Part shown: positions 31,141 to 46,200 of the stretch, piece after piece | Layout: each line of letters starts with the position of its first letter | How positions within the stretch are numbered: the first letter of the stretch is position 1 | DNA from: Oxyruncus cristatus | Lineage: Eukaryota; Chordata; Aves; Passeriformes; Cotingidae | Assembly (NCBI GenBank): GCA_013399855.1 | Contig: VXAY01006688.1 | Span: 682,001-746,000 of the forward strand | DNA length: 64,000 bases | Reading direction: 5' to 3' | Translations under genes and position numbers: made by a program | The notes under the pieces: generated by a model | Databases searched by the model: none | What the model was told of the DNA's origin: nothing | The model's input: only the letters and a program-made list of their open reading frames with translations

Positions 31141-34130
31141 TTAGGGTCAGATGTGGGCGTGGACAGGGATTTCTGTGTTGGCATAGAGTTGAGACTGTCA
31201 AGCATGGGAGAATTGTCTTTAATGAAGACCTTAACTTCCCATCACACTGCTAGTAACGATGAGATGTGGACAAAGCAATCTGGTTTCTTTGGTGAAATGT
31301 GATTAATCCAACAGGAGGGAAGACTTTTTTACTTGGCTTTGATAAGAACTAAGGGCATTATAAAGGAATTTGTCATAGAAAATTTCTTGGATTGAATGAT
31401 ATTTCAATTTAAATTAAAAATGAGTTGTTAGCTTGCTGCTAACTTTTTCAGACAGGGAATTTTGAGAAATTAAAGGAACTAATCAGGGAAATCAACTAAC
31501 TTAATCTGAAGTCCAGTTGCAGGCAAGAAGAAGAGACCTCTCAAGGGAAAAGCTAAATCCTTAAATGGGTGAATTACCACCAGAAAAAAAAAGAAAAGAG
31601 TATTAGGAATAACCGCAAGCCTGTAATGGACGGAAAAAGGGATTAACCAGCCAAGAGAGATTTATGTTAAGGTTCAAGCAGTGTGGGGGTAACATGAGAA
31701 TTGCCAAAGTCAAGCTGTGTTAGATCTTCCCAAGGAAATTAAAACAAATAGCAAAAAGTTCTTGAATCATAAACCAAGAAAGAAACGTGGCTTCTGCATG
31801 CCCAGGGTGCGGCTAAAGACACTAAATCCCTCCTAAATACTGCATCCCTCAAACGAGGTGGCTGTTTGGTGTCAGGCTTTGGGAAGAATGAGAATGCTGA
31901 ATCTCAGGCCAAACTGAAGATGGATGGACATCGGAATATGGAAACAACCACATCTAAAGCGGAAAGAAAGCTCAAAGAGCTCAGTGCATGCAGTTTCGAG
32001 TAACCGGACCAGCTCCACCCCAGAGCTGGAGAAGAAATGGACGTGAAATTGCAAGTCCAGTAGCAAGTATTTGGTTTAGAAGCGGTGCTGGAAAATAGTA
32101 ATTTAAGGAAAGCAAGAAAGATGCCCTGGGAAACTGCAGCTCTGCCTGTCTGCAGCAGGCCTGCCAAAGGGAATCCTTGCTAGGGAATTCTTCAAGCTTT
32201 CCTGAATAACTGATTCTTCCAGGCAAACATAAGGCATTCAGCTACATTTTTCTGGACTTTAGTACCTTTTTCTACAGTGTCTCATGTGAAATTTTTACTT
32301 AAAATGGAGAAGACAATACCTGGTGTGAAGAAACTGTGAAATGGGTAGCAAAGGAACTAAGGGAGATACCAGTGCTCTGTCTCACTAAGAGTTTACTCAG
32401 GCTGCACAGAGATAACTCCTGATGATCCTCAAAGATCAGTCTTAACCATTCAGTATTTCTGGCAGTACCAGTGGCACAAAAAATAATGTGCTGATGAATT
32501 TGTGGTAACATAAACACATAACAGTTTTCACCAAAAACAAAAGAAGTATTTATGTGTCACTTTGGAGGAACTGAACAAACCTATGGAGTGAAATAGCAGA
32601 AATGGGATGAAGTGTAACAGGACAAAAAGCCTGAATTTATGGACAGTGACAATGTCCCCTAGCAGATAGGCATATATACATATACATATACATATACATA
32701 TATATGTTTGTTTCAAATGCTGAAGAAAGAGGATGAGATGATGACACTGAACCACCGACACAGTGATATCCTGGAAAATCCAAGTACCCTCACAAGAGTA
32801 TCAAGCATTTAAGAGCAGCCTCCTGCTTCTGCAAGAGACAGCCATGAAGAGAGTGGAGCATGGCCCATCCACATTTGAGGGAAAATGAGTCTGAACCTGG
32901 ACAGGTTGCAGGCTGAGTGAAGTGATGCAGCGCATGCTAAAAGTGGCAGCTTGGCACTTCCAGCTTGCAGGACAGGGGCTGGATTGGTGCTCTTGCCTTC
33001 TACCAGGGAAGGCTGGAGAGACACTGAACTACCAGACTGCCCTTGGGATGAGGGCCTGGCAGCTGTGGTATCCTTTCCTCTGACATCCCATTTCCCAACC
33101 CAGCCCACTCCAGAAGGGTTGGAAGAAACCTCCTTCAGGGATGGATCTGTTCCCCTGTGTAGAACTTCTGTGTGTCCCCCAGTTTATCTGGTCATGTATG
33201 TGTTACATAGCAGCAACTAAAGCCCAGAGATGCTGAACTAAGTGAACTTTGAGGTTGCAAGGGCTTGAAGCATTCCCCAAGCTACCACCCTGTGTCATAC
33301 TGGATTCCGAGGTGTCTGCTGAGCCTCTCGTGCGGCTGAGCTGCCCAAGCTGCTGCAGTGGCCTGGGGGATGCACCATGCTTGGACTGTGTGGTGCTTTG
33401 TGCAGCCCCAGGAAGCCCTGGTGACAGGAGCTGCTTCCCTGCCACTGCTCTCCGACAGAGAACCGTCAGGAGCATCCACTGCTGTAGCCAGCAGGATTTC
33501 ATTTAAGCATATCTTTACCTCATTTCTAGTAGGAAGGGTCAGGAGAAATCTCTGGGATTTGTTGCTCTTAGAGAAAACACCATGGAGCATTGAGCCATAG
33601 GCTCTGACAAGGCCCCTGAAACACAAAATAGCAATGAAAACTTACAGTATAGTGAAATAACTCTAACAGGGTCACCCAGGAACCAAGGCATCCAAAGCCT
33701 TGAGTCACTTCTGCTCAGCTCAGCCCACCTTCTGCCAAAAACCTCTGACTTGTGTGTCACGCAGCAGTGGCCGTGAGCTGGTGAGAAGGGAACCTCCCCA
33801 AGCAGCACCATCCCTGGAGACATCACACAGCCTGAGCATGGGTGACACGCTGCACTGTCCAACTTCCCTGGACACATAGACACATACGTATTTTTTCTGG
33901 GAAAGAGGACTCTCTACTGATGCTGTAGGCCTCCTCCCACCACATCCCTGCCAAGAAAAGCACTTGTTAAATCAAGGGGAGAGAATCAGATTTGCTGTGG
34001 CCTTGGTCCCTTTGCCCCAGGCCACTGCACCCTGAGGCCTGTGGAAGTGCCTGCTGGGTGATGTTGTTTTGGATTGCCCACCTCTGTATTCCTAACCAGG
34101 AACGGTTGCTGGGAGGCCACCAAAGCTGTA
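31141..34130. other. Intergenic, no recognised gene
   Basis: Non-coding sequence is interrupted only by a hexamer microsatellite (32671-32706). No repeat family or exon-like coding stretch is recognised. Confidence 0.6.
32671..32706. repeat. (CATATA)n microsatellite
   Basis: About six near-perfect copies of the hexamer CATATA/TACATA. Confidence 0.9.
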
Positions 34131-34212
34131 AGTAATAGTGGTAGTAATAGTAGTAACAGCAATAATAATAATAATAGTAATAACAATAGTAATAATAATA
34201 ATGGTAATAATA
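34131..34212. repeat. (TAA/TAG)n trinucleotide microsatellite, imperfect
   Basis: AGTAATAGTGGTAG gives way to AATAATAATAATAATAG and further TAA/TAG/CAA variants, about 80 bases. The poly-Leu and poly-Asn frames over it are artefacts of the repeat. Confidence 0.92.
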
Positions 34213-37200
34213 TCAACCGTTCTTACATATCCACCAGCAAACTGATCAGTTTGTCATGGGTTGCTTGTTTTCAACTAGAAGATGTTGCTATGGGCAACAC
34301 GGCAATGCGATGTGCTGTCTGGAGGAGCAGAGTTGAAAAGGGAGCTGAAATGTGTCATGGTATCTAGTATTTTCACAGCAGAAATCCACACCTCCCCACA
34401 GCAAAGGAGGGACCTTGCCCTGCAGCACCCTGAAGAAGCAGATCCCTGCTATCCCCAGGGAGTGAGGTGATCAGAGCCAGACCCTGAAATCCGTGCTGTC
34501 CCCCTGGAGATGCAAAATTGGTCCTGGCTCAATGCTAGCACACCTACACGCATCGGAGCAGCCAGAAAGGCTGGAAACAAGCCCACCACTTTAGTGGATT
34601 TACTTGCTGTCCTTGAGACTGGCCCAAAGCACCAGTGGAGATCAGCCCATCAGCTTGTCTGAGGTTGTGCATAAATCACAAACCTTTCATTTTTCATCCA
34701 GAAAGTCATAAAAATAATCTACACAGAGGAGCTCGAAGGTCCTGGAGAGGTTCCAGGATTGGGACCCTCCTTTTTGCTCTCAGCCACATCACCCTTTGGT
34801 GTCCTCCCACTACCACACACCCAGTGTAGCCTAGGGGACCTTGTCTCACCCATAGCTCCACACCAGGATGCAGGAGCTACCTCTGCACCAAAGGAACAGG
34901 CACTTAACCAACCACCAGCTGGGTGCAAACGCTAAAACAACCCCACCTGGCATGTTACATGGATGTTACACTCAAAAAAAAAGTGCTTGTGGACATTAGC
35001 TCAGAATCTGGACCTTCAGTTCCCCACAGCACAGAATTATTTGCCTGTTGGCCCTCCGTGGAGCAGTGAGATCCTGCCAGCTCTGCAGGGGAATCTCCGC
35101 TCTGGCGCCTGGATCACCTCCTCCCCCTCCTTCACTGACCTTGGTGTCTGCAGGAATGTTTCTCTCACTTATTCTCCCTCTTCTCTTCTCTGGCTGCAAT
35201 TGCCTCTGCACAATAAATTTTCTTCCTTTTTAAATATGTTATCCCAGAGTTGCTGATGGGCTCAGCCTTGGCCAGCAGCAAGTCTGTCTTGGAGCTGGCT
35301 GGCATTTGTTCTGTCAGATGTGCTGGAAGCTTCTAGCAGCTTCTCACAGAAGCCACCCTTGCAGCCTCCCTACTACCAAAACCTCGTCACACAAACCCAA
35401 TATACTCTCAAACACCCACATATGTTTTTGACCCCCCCACCTGGACACCCATCCCCCTTGTCTGTGTGCTAGGAAAACCCCAACCCAGCCAGCTAAGGCA
35501 CAACCCTCACTTTATGGTGGAAACTTCATAAAATGAAAAACCCCTCACCCATCAAACTACTGATAATGCCTGTGAGCCCCAGCAGCGCTGTAGGGGAGAG
35601 CTGGCCTGAGCACTGAGTCGTGGGGGCATGGCTTTACAGAAGAGAGCAACCCTGGGAGCAGGGGCATCCATAGCACCTGCCCCCCTCCTGCTTGGCCTTT
35701 ACCCAGTGTCCCAGTCACACACCTTCACCTGGCACAGTCCCCGGGGATGAATGAGGTTCTGCTAAGCTGGGCTGGAAGGATCCATCCATCCCATAGCACT
35801 AGCCCAGCCATACCATCTTGGTCGGGAAATATGGTGCTGAACCTGACCTGGGGGATACATGCTCACGACACATCTCCCCAGATCCAGGAGCACCAGCACA
35901 TGTTGGCATTTGACTGAGCTATTAAAATGGTCCAGCAAAGTGGAGGTGGTGAGGATTGCAGTGGAACCAGTGCAAAGCAACAGGCTGTGGGAGCTGTGGG
36001 AGTCCAAGGGAGATCGGAGCTTTGGGAGAAGCCAAGACCCCAGCCCACACAGGGGAGCAGGAGGAGGAAGATGGAGGAGGAACAGCACTGTGGAACTTTT
36101 GGTTAATGGTGGCAAGACATTATTTAAGCACCTTGTAAGCACGAGAGGAATTTCTTGCTCACTGGCTGACATGACATTTGTGATGAACTTTCACTGAACA
36201 TTTTTCAGTGCTCTAAATGCAGAAGGTGATTCTGGAAATGCAGCACCAAAAATGGGAGTGGTGGAGGCTCCTGAAGTCTGAGAGGACTGAACCAAGGTCC
36301 TTAAGGTTGGACCCCAAGGTGGAGTACAGCCCCTGCTGTGTGGGAGGAAGACTGTGCCTTCCCAATGGGGATGCTGAGCCAGAGCATCCCAGCACATGGG
36401 AGGAGGCCAGGGAGCTGGGATGGAGCTGACCCTCTCTTATGGTCAAGGAGGGACTGTGGTGTGGGATGGGGTCTGAGGGGGCAGAGAGTTGCCTCTGGCA
36501 GATGTGGTGGTACTTGGGTGAAAGGCCAGGGCTGCCAGCTCTGAAAATGGCTCATCATTTCCAACAGTCAAAAAAGTAAACCCTCCTTCCAGTTAGCTGG
36601 TATGGGGTGGGATGCTTGGTTCCACAGTGTGATCAAAGGGAAGCAGGGAGAGGAAATGAGTTGGAAAGAGAACATTTCTTTGGTCTGTGGAGGTAAAAGG
36701 AAGGTTTAGCACTGAGCATGGGTTAGTGAAATAGGGCAATGGTTGCCCTGCTTGCTGCCTCTCCAGCCCTCATCCACACTGCATTTAAGTACTTGAATGG
36801 GCCAGTATCATATAAATAACAGCTTTTGCACTTTTCTTTTGGTTTTCCAAAGAAAGAGGGTTCTATTCCTGGAAAAGATACAGAATTAATAGAAGTGACC
36901 TTCAAATAAGACATGTCTTCTGTGTAAACAGAGATTATTATAAATATTATTAAAATATTAGTCTGTGTTACCATGAACCTTTTTGTTTTTTAATAAATGC
37001 CAGCTAGCAATTTCAGCAGAAGCTAAAACCTCAATTCTTTTTGTCTTCTGGAGATGGGTGTTCTTTGAGCCTTCTGAAACAGTGAGTTGAAATGCTTTAC
37101 TTGACTCAGTGTTTTATTTTTCCTCGAACTTTTAAAATACTTGGAGGCAGGGGGAAGGGTGCTGCCACTTTTGAATCATTTGCTCAATCATTTTAAAAGG

Positions 37201-40200
37201 AAAACACAAGCAAAAAATACAATTTAAACAAGGCACAGAAGAATCTGATGCTTTGTTGCTAATGAGAGTTGTCCCCTTCTAAATAAACACTGGTTGCCAG
37301 AGAGGAGTTAGAGATGCAGCATGTAAATTGAGCATGGACAAGGAAATGTGTAGTTTATATTAAAGGAGATTGTTTTCATTTCTTTCTCTTGGGATCTCTG
37401 GCCTTGCCCTGACCCATCGTGCGGTGTCTCACAGCCTGCAATGTGGAAGAGTTCCCTGGTCTGGAACAACGAAGAGGCTGCGGCAAGAGATAATCACTGA
37501 CAGACAAGTGAGGTTGTTTTGTCTTCACTGTGATCTCCATGTCCTCCTAGGGTAGCATTAATGGACTGCAAAGACGCAGCCGAGTGAGGCCAAGGCTTGG
37601 CTTTGGGATCTGAATACTTCAAAGCAAGGAAAAAAATGTTGGGGTGCTTTCATGAGCAATGGGCTCCTTCCATGTGCCTGGTATTGAGGAGAAGGGCTTT
37701 CACATGGGCTTTCTCTCTCCCAGCTGCCCCTTGGTGAGTCCCACTCATTGGTGGGAGCCTTGTGGGGACCAGCTTTTGGCTAATGGACATCCAGTGAGTA
37801 GCCCTGGGTGAAAACGCTTGGAGAAGAAATAAGGTGTTGCCATAAAGAAGAACAAACACATGGACTTGGGGGAATTCAAACTCAGCAGCTCCAAAGTTAT
37901 TAAGATATGATGGAATGAGTTCTCCCAGTGTGAGGGGAGGCAAGGTCTGCAAACCTGGTTGCAGTGTGCTGGGTTTCCCCATCACCACTCTACCCCTGCT
38001 GTATGTCCCCAGGGAATGGTGTCCCCTGTGGTACAGGGTGTCCTGAAAAGCAGCTTGATCAGTCTCTCCTCTGGATGCTGAAGCGACGACTCAAAGCTCT
38101 TCACTTGCTGAAGTGAAGGTCTCTGGGGTGAGAAGCACAGCTGTACTCCCTCTTCTCCTTCAACATCCCCCTTTTTTGGTGTTGCCTTCAGATCTCCAGC
38201 CCCATGAGAGCTGCTTAGCTCCCCCAAAAGAAACTCCTCAAAAGAAGCATAGGAGAGCGTAGGTGGCATGTCTGGGGTGGGGGGCAGACTGTCCTCCTTC
38301 CTCAGAGATGCAGCATTTGAAACTCTCATTCTGCAGCCAAATCACAACTGCTGTCCCTTTTGCTGCCTCTCAGAACAAGTGCAAAGAAGTTTTTCAGAGC
38401 TGTGAGTGCTTTCCATCGCTCTGTATTATCACTGTACTGGTAGGCAGGGAGAGAGAGTGAAAGCAACCCATGCCAACTGCAGAGCCACCCCAGCCAACAG
38501 CAGCTCCCTGTCCAGAGTGCTCCAATGACTGTACACCACTTATCACAGGGTCCAAATGTTTGACCTGGCTCAATCAACAGCACTGCAACCAAACCATACC
38601 CATTTTGCAGCCTTACTGGCGCTGAGTAAGACAGCTGCCATTGGCACCCTCGCTTGCTCCTCAGGCAGAGAACACAACCACCAACCACCAGGTAAGCAAG
38701 CTCCCCTTCCTGCTCTACCAGATGAAGACACCATGATTCCTTCACAACACAGCCATCACACAATCCTTGCATTTGAGGGCAACTGAGAAGTTTTATAATT
38801 AGCCTGAACCTTTTTTCAGAGATGGGAGGAGAGGATTTCTGTTTCTAGTCCATTTACCTTTCAGGAAAAGCTAGCTCTTGGAACTGGATATGAATGCTGC
38901 ATTAAGATAAATCTCCAAGGAGGTGTGAAGCCAGCAGTTCTGCCCTACCAAAATCAGTGGGCACCCCAGCAGATCCCAGAGACTCTACTAGGACCAGACC
39001 CACATTGTACGGATAGTCCTACATCTGAGGCATAAGCTTGCACGGTTAACACAGCTGCCTTGTTCTGCCTGATGCTCACTCGTGTGCCAGCGGTGCATTC
39101 ACGCTCCTGGGGAGCTACAGAGGTCCTGGTGAGGGACGTGTCTTGGGCTCCGTTTGTGAGCTTCCCCAGGATAGAAAGTAGAGCACACTTGTAAAATTCC
39201 ACATTGCATTCACTGGGATGAGGGAGGGAGTGCTTGCAAGTGTTTTAGAGGACTGGATTAGATTTCAGCGCAATCCTGGCCAACAAGAAAGTCTAATCCC
39301 CCCCAGTAAAACTAAAAACTGCCTTAAAAGACAACTACAATGTTGAAGAGGACCATAAAAGGCAGAAACTCCACCAAGGAAAAAGCAACCTACAATCACG
39401 CTGTTGTCTACCTGGCAGCCTGGAATATCAGCAACCAAATTGCAATGCAAGAAGGCAACCATTGATCCAAGTCACATCCAAGATGCAACTCCCTTGCCAC
39501 ACTAGTGCTCTGCTTGGCAATGGCTCCATGGACAAGCTCATAAGCTCAAAATTAAGAGTGTCACGTTTCCTCCTCATTTTCCCCTACAACTGTGCCTGTA
39601 AAAATACCAGCATGGAAACACCAGAGGCCAAGGATATGGGAGATGACAGGTATGAGCTGGAACAGCCATTCCTGTCGTGTTGGGTTCATGGGCATTATTG
39701 TTACAGCAGGTGTTCTAGCCTTGGTGTTCAATGCCAATGCACACTGGCTCCCGCAAGGCAATGCCTGTAGCTATCAACCTTTTTGGAGTTCCCAGATCAC
39801 AATAACAAGGAAGAGAAAGCTTGGGAGCATCTTCATACTTTCTGATTACCCTGGGTATTACTTTAAAAAAATCAGCTACATTCTGTCCTACTGAAGGCTG
39901 AATTTAAAAAACAACACGCAAAAGAAACCCAAAAAAACACCACACAGAAAAAACCCAGCACGCCCTGGACTCACTCCCCTGCAGGCAGAAGTTGGCTTAG
40001 CTGAAGATCCAGTGCTGGTCCCATTGCATCCTTCACGCCCCCACTCTACTGTCCCCATGCCTCATCTCTTTCTGCTGCATCAGCAAAGAAAACTTGCAGG
40101 GAGTTTTCAAACTTCTGACAAATCTCTTTCCTTAGGAAGAGCAGCTGCTTGGTTAGTCCATAATAATGCTATTCAGCAGCAATCCACCCCTCCTAAGCTC

Positions 40201-43200
40201 AGCTTGTCACCTCTGATTTGCAGCTCATACTCTCAGACACTCAATTATTCACTGTCCCTGTGGCTGGTGGGGGCAGCTCATCCCACCAGACTCCCTGCAC
40301 TTGGCAGGACAAGACGTGGCTGACTCTTAGGATGTCCAGGATACTAAAAAAAAGTCTTGTTTTCTTGTTATTTCCACTTAGAAAACACATTTCACTAAAA
40401 ATGGAATTTCAAGTATTTAGAAACATCTTGGTCTTAGTCTCGCATTTACTGCAGCAAGGACCAAGAAAAACTCCACCACAGCCAATGGTGTAATGCTGGG
40501 ATAAAACTAGAACCATGCCAGTCACAGGATTAATGTCTCAGAGCACTGGATTTTGAGCATTCGGGGTTAGAAATTAGAGCTTCAAAAGCTTCCAGCTCCC
40601 TTTCAGATGCCTCTTAACTGACCACAATCTCAGACACTGCTCAGCATTTTCTCGAAGACACTGAGTGCTTTGGAAAACCTGTTGACAGGCCCCTGAACTG
40701 GTTGTGAAAAGAGCAACAATCTGTGCTGAGGCTCTGAAACTCATCCTTTGGGGCAGCTGAAACAAGTGCTGCTGAGCTGTCGAGAGCAGACGAAGGAGCC
40801 CATCTGGTCCCACTTAGTGAGTTATCACCTCTGCGGCTAAGCCCCGTTGCAGGAGTGGGAAGAGCTTCTTTCTGTCTACATTACTCTGCTCATCTTTCCT
40901 GCTCATCCGTCACACTCCTTCCGATCTCCTTATCTGTTTCCTTCACTTAATTTCATCATTTTGTTATTTTTTTCTTTAACTTTCTGCATGTGCTAGTTCT
41001 GCACTGAATCCGCCTCCAGTTGAGTGTGATCCAAGCACCCTCCAGGTCTTCTGTCAAGTCTCTCCTCACATTCCCTTGTACCAAGGCGCCTCATGGCATC
41101 TCTCCATTTCCTTGCAACACGCTTGCTCCAGTTCTCAGATTTGATATTCTTGGCAAGGAGTAATATCATGGAAAAAAATGGATGAAATTAGATAACAAAC
41201 CCACTCCAAACCAACAAACGCTGAAGAGGAGCCAGCCAGGCTGCAGCACCATGGAAAGGAAAGGCTTTATCCATAAATGTTCCCATCTGCAATCAGCAGT
41301 TGCTAATAGCTTTCTATTAAAAGGAAGAGTAAAATTAAAAATATGTTTCTGAGACAGAACACTGCTAATTGACCAAAAATGTTGCCTTAGACAATGTGTA
41401 ATTTCAATAACATCTTAACGCCAAAGGCATTCTCAGCCTAAATCCAGACACGCTCTTGTGCTCTGCAGCTATGTCTGAGCTAACAGGCATCTCAGCAGAG
41501 AAAGGCACGTCCCAAGCTCCATCCTCCTGCAGGAGTCTGACCTGGAAGGTGTGAATTTACCCAAGGGACCAACGCTGAGCACTTCTCTCACTATCCCCTG
41601 CCTCGAGCAATATTAACTCAGACCTCCTGCACCTCTGTTGTAACCACCTTATGCTCTGAGGTGGGTCCTTGCCTTGTTCCTCATGGTCCAGCACTGCAGG
41701 GGTAAAGACATGTACACCCACTTCCACCAGGAACAGAGCTGGGAAGAGCTGGGATGCCAGCATCCTGCTCTGTGCTCAGATCCAGGGTTGGGACTAGAAG
41801 GGTTTACATGCCTGAGCCACTCCTGTAAATTCACACAAACTGAAGCAGAGACAAAACCTGAACCCTGTTTTCCTGCCATCTCAGAGCGGGGCCAAAATCA
41901 TTGCTTCACCCCTTAGCTTCACGCCTGACCCCACAAATATAACAAGTTCTGCAGCAGAAGTCCATCAAAGGGAATAAAATCCAGGCCGCCATACTAGGTT
42001 AGTGACTGGAAATAGACTCCAGAGTCCTGACTACGATCCCTGCTCTAACACCTACATAGCACCATCTTGTTTTTATTCTTTACCGGAACAAAGGGCAGAA
42101 AGGTGTATTACATAAAGGACTTTAATTTGCTTTTTTTTTCCTTTTTAATTATTTGGCTCTGCAATTTTCTAAAGTTATTCCTCCTCTCAGTGTCTGCATT
42201 GAGAAAACATACATTTTTAAAAAGCTGGTGTTTGAAAAGCAAGTATAAATTAAAAGAGGAGGTGGGCATAAAATAGCTACAAATTTCCACATCTATGAAT
42301 AATTTCTAAAGCTCTCAGAAAACATGGTTTATTGTCATTACCATCAGCTTATCTATGTCTCTGACTGAAATGAATTCAGCCCTAAAAGTTTTAAACCAGA
42401 AAGAAGTTCCAGTGAAGCCTCATCTTCTAAAATAAATCACAATGCTGCACTGCCCAAAACAAGTCTTGCAGTAAGAAATGTCATGAATGTCATGTATTGC
42501 TAGCAGGAGTAGGTTTTAATAGGGGAAGTTGGTTTACCAGTCCTTTCAGAGGTGCAAGGGACAGTTCACTTCACTAGAAGAAAGAAACCCAACAGGACCC
42601 AAACTTCTTCCACTCTCTGTCTGGTGTTGACAATCCCCAGCTGCAGCCTCCAGCTGTGGTACCTCTTCAGAGCAAGGGAGGAGACCAAGACTACCACACA
42701 CTAAGCTTGAGGGCAGGCAAACAGCACACAGAACTATCAGCCTTTGCAAACTAGGTCGTGAACTAGGTGACAACTCATTTTGTTCAAGATCATAGCTGTC
42801 CTCAGAGGAACCATGACATTTTTGTGATGTTGGTCTGCACCAGATGGACAAATTCAGCAAGAACATTCACAAGAACTCTGAATCTGTTTCCATAAATAAC
42901 AGATCCCCATTGTGATCTTTAAAATGATACCCTAGTACAATTTAGAAATCATTTTTCCTATCCAGATGATACTGATTTCAACACAGAGCAATCAGATTTC
43001 TCTGTTGCATTTTTCCACCTCCTGTACCTTTCTGCTTCCATCTACTTCAGAAGGTATTTCTCAGGCTTGGTGGCAAACTGGGATTTGTATTAGGAGACAT
43101 AATTTGTTTAGATCTAGATGACTTTCTTCTCATTAGAGTTGCACTTGCACACACAGGTGATTTTGTGCTCAGTTAGTTTTGATTTTGTGTTTTGGGGTTT

Positions 43201-46200
43201 TTTTGGTTTTGTGGGTTTTTTATTTGTTTGTTTGGTTGGTTTTGGTTTTTTGGGTTTTTTTAATCGCCAAAGACGCACTTTCCACTTCAAATGACAAATT
43301 TTGGTAAGATTGGTGATATTACGCTTCTGCTCCTGAACTGCTGGTCAGATGCTACAAAGGGGAAAGAAAAACATACTGCACAGACATTTTTATCACATCC
43401 CTTCGGTATATTCCAACTCTCTGAACTAAAGCAATTTAAAAAACAGACACAGTCAGTATTTCATCTTCAATTTTATTTCCCCAGCAGGCATGATACCATG
43501 GTCATTCTTGAATTACATCCCATGATATGCCCATTTATGCCAAGAAAACTAAGTCTGAAACTCATAAAGGCCAGCCTGTATTGCCTCAGTCAAAGAAGGG
43601 AAGCAGCACAATGGTAAAACGCATCTATGATCGAACAACGTAAGAATTCAGTGTGTTTGGTTTTTGTGGGGTTTTTAAAATTTATTTCAAACGAGTGACT
43701 TGAACACCCCTGGAAACATTACTTTTCTTTCTGCTTATCCCCAGTTCAAAAAGAGAACTCAAAGAAGCCTTTTGTTGGAAACATGACTTTTCCAAACGTG
43801 CCTGTTCACGCTCTTCTTGCACTGTGTCTTAGGGGGCATGAAGTGCGGTAGCAAGGCTGGATTTGCTTTTATTCGTAAATATGATGTGTCACTCTGCCTT
43901 CTCAGGGAAGCTGTAGCTGAACTTACTTTTCTCTGGAAAAAGCATCCCAAAGTTTTTCTCCCAAACAGTTATGACAAAATTAGACAGGAAGTTTTGTTCT
44001 TGACTAACAACTAACTAAACTTCATTCCAAAAGTTGACCGGAGATGGAACGAGGACTTGCACGGATGGAAACATTTCTGTGGGCATTTCCTTTCCCTCCC
44101 CCTGCATCTGTATCCCAGAGCACTAAGAAACGAGAAAGAAAGAAAATCAGAGAAGCCCCTACATGTGATTCTGACTTTCCTTAAAAAAATTAGGGCTTCA
44201 GGCTCCAACTAGCCCTGGCTGCAGATATGAATAAACACTTGAATCTGAAGCACCTTCTGAGCATCAGCACATCCCTTCGAGGCTTGAATCCTAGGGAATT
44301 TCTTTCAAGTGAAGCACTTGAAGGCAACATCGATTTGATGACCTTGTGCTCAGATCTCTCCTCCAGCATAAAAGACTTTCAGGTATTCATAGTTGTAGAG
44401 AGAAATTTCAGCAGCTCAGTGGGCACTGATACCTGCACGGCTGAAAGGAGACACCAGGCAGGCATCAGCTGGGCTGCCCAGGAGGCACTCAAAGGCAAAC
44501 AGAGCAAGTACCAGATCACTCCTGCCCCAGGATTTTACTTCAGACAAAATAAGTGAACAGAGGAACTGGAACTGGAACTCACCAAAAAGGCGCCTATTTT
44601 TTTTTAAATCAAAAAAACCCCTAAACTCTTCTTTCCAGGCATTCAGAGGATGCCTACATGGTACCTTTAACAACATGGAATCCCGAAAAATGCAGGTAAT
44701 AACTCTGCTGGTTGCAATGTGAAGCCTGTAATATTCAGCCATCTACTCAAGGAAGACAAGTAAGAGCTAAACATTTCAGAACCCTGTATACACACAGCAC
44801 AATTATTTCCAGCTGCAAGACTACCATTAAGCTTTATTCCTCATACTATTAATCCCCTCAGAATTCTAAAACAAATTCCAAGAAAAATTTTCAAAGACAA
44901 GGCTTTTTAAAAAACCTCAGAAGTTAAACTGCTAGTCCCCATGGAAAATAGACCCTGGTTTTCAGTTGCAGTGCTACTGCAAAGATAGCCATAAACAATG
45001 GGAAAACTGTTTATAAAGCAAGTGGCTTTGTTTCAAGCTTCCAGCTATAGTGAGTCCAGGTCTTGCTTACAAAAACACAGGATTAAACAATCCTGACCAT
45101 TAGGAACTGCAAAATATTGCCTTCCTTGAAATGCTGAACATTAACTTTCGTTCACTTCATCTCCTGAAACAAGCTGCCTTTGCCAGGTCCACTGTCCTTG
45201 TTGAAAGCTACTTGTCATACGGAACAGGGGTTTCTGGAAAAAAACCCAAACATCTGCTGGGAGTGGAGGTGTAGAATATCAGTCTAATTTTTTTCTAGGA
45301 ACTCACAGTCACGCTGCAGTTTAACAAAAACGAATGATCTGCTCTGTTTTTTCCTAGATCAGTACAAGAAACACAGTGGAAAATTAAACATTAATACAGC
45401 ATCCATACTGAAAGCAGTTCCCCAACGAAAAGCACGGAGCGCTTTAGATTTTCCAGTACTGGAGAAGAAAACTCAGTAGTTAATGATGCAAAACCCACCA
45501 AGAGATAAGGCTTGAGATTCCTTAATTATCATATTGTGTTGGTGTATTGCTGAGTCCTCAGATTGTGGGTCAGCTTACACTGCAGGAGGCTAAAATACAA
45601 AAGCTTTGAGAGGGGAGGTCAGAGATAGGATCTGCAAATTCTGTGGTGGAGCTGAAGAACAATGCCGACAAAAAACGAAGCTGCAGCCCGGAGCTACACA
45701 GTCCCTATTGCTTTCACCAGAACCTGGGAGGGAGAGAGCGCTGTTGGGAAAAATGACGGAGCACATCTATGCATTATACAGAAGTTTAAGAAAGGGATGT
45801 TCCTGCAGGTGTGGAGAAAACTGCCTGCATGCCTGAGGAAGACCTCATCCAACCCCAGCCACCCGACTTCTTTGAAGTATTATTTTTTCCAAGAAAAGTT
45901 ATGTTACTTCAGGAACACAACTGACGGCATTATGCACTTATGATTTCCATGAGGGCATTGAGCTGGCGTTTCAACTATGTCTCCCCCCTCCAATAAAACT
46001 GTGCACTCGCTCACTCACTTTGGCACAGTGATTATATCTTGCAATACCGCGAGACCGATGTATTTTTTTTTTGCTGTTGCCATGACAACTATGCTGTTAG
46101 GTCAGACCTAAAGCAGCAGCCGGCTTCTCCACTGCCAGACCCTGATAAGTACAGCTCTTAACTTCAACCCCCCCCTCTGCCCCCCACTTCTAAGTATGTT

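Noticed and set aside
33986..34367. Open frames rich in Leu (minus) and Asn (plus)
   Set aside because: They are produced by the TAA/TAG microsatellite and carry no other coding signal.
35762..36564. Dense overlapping frames on both strands
   Set aside because: GC-rich, stop-poor sequence gives frames in most phases; none stands out in composition or has splice support.
45606..45943. Overlapping plus frames of 76 and 93 residues
   Set aside because: No family resemblance, no exon chain and no conserved-looking start context.
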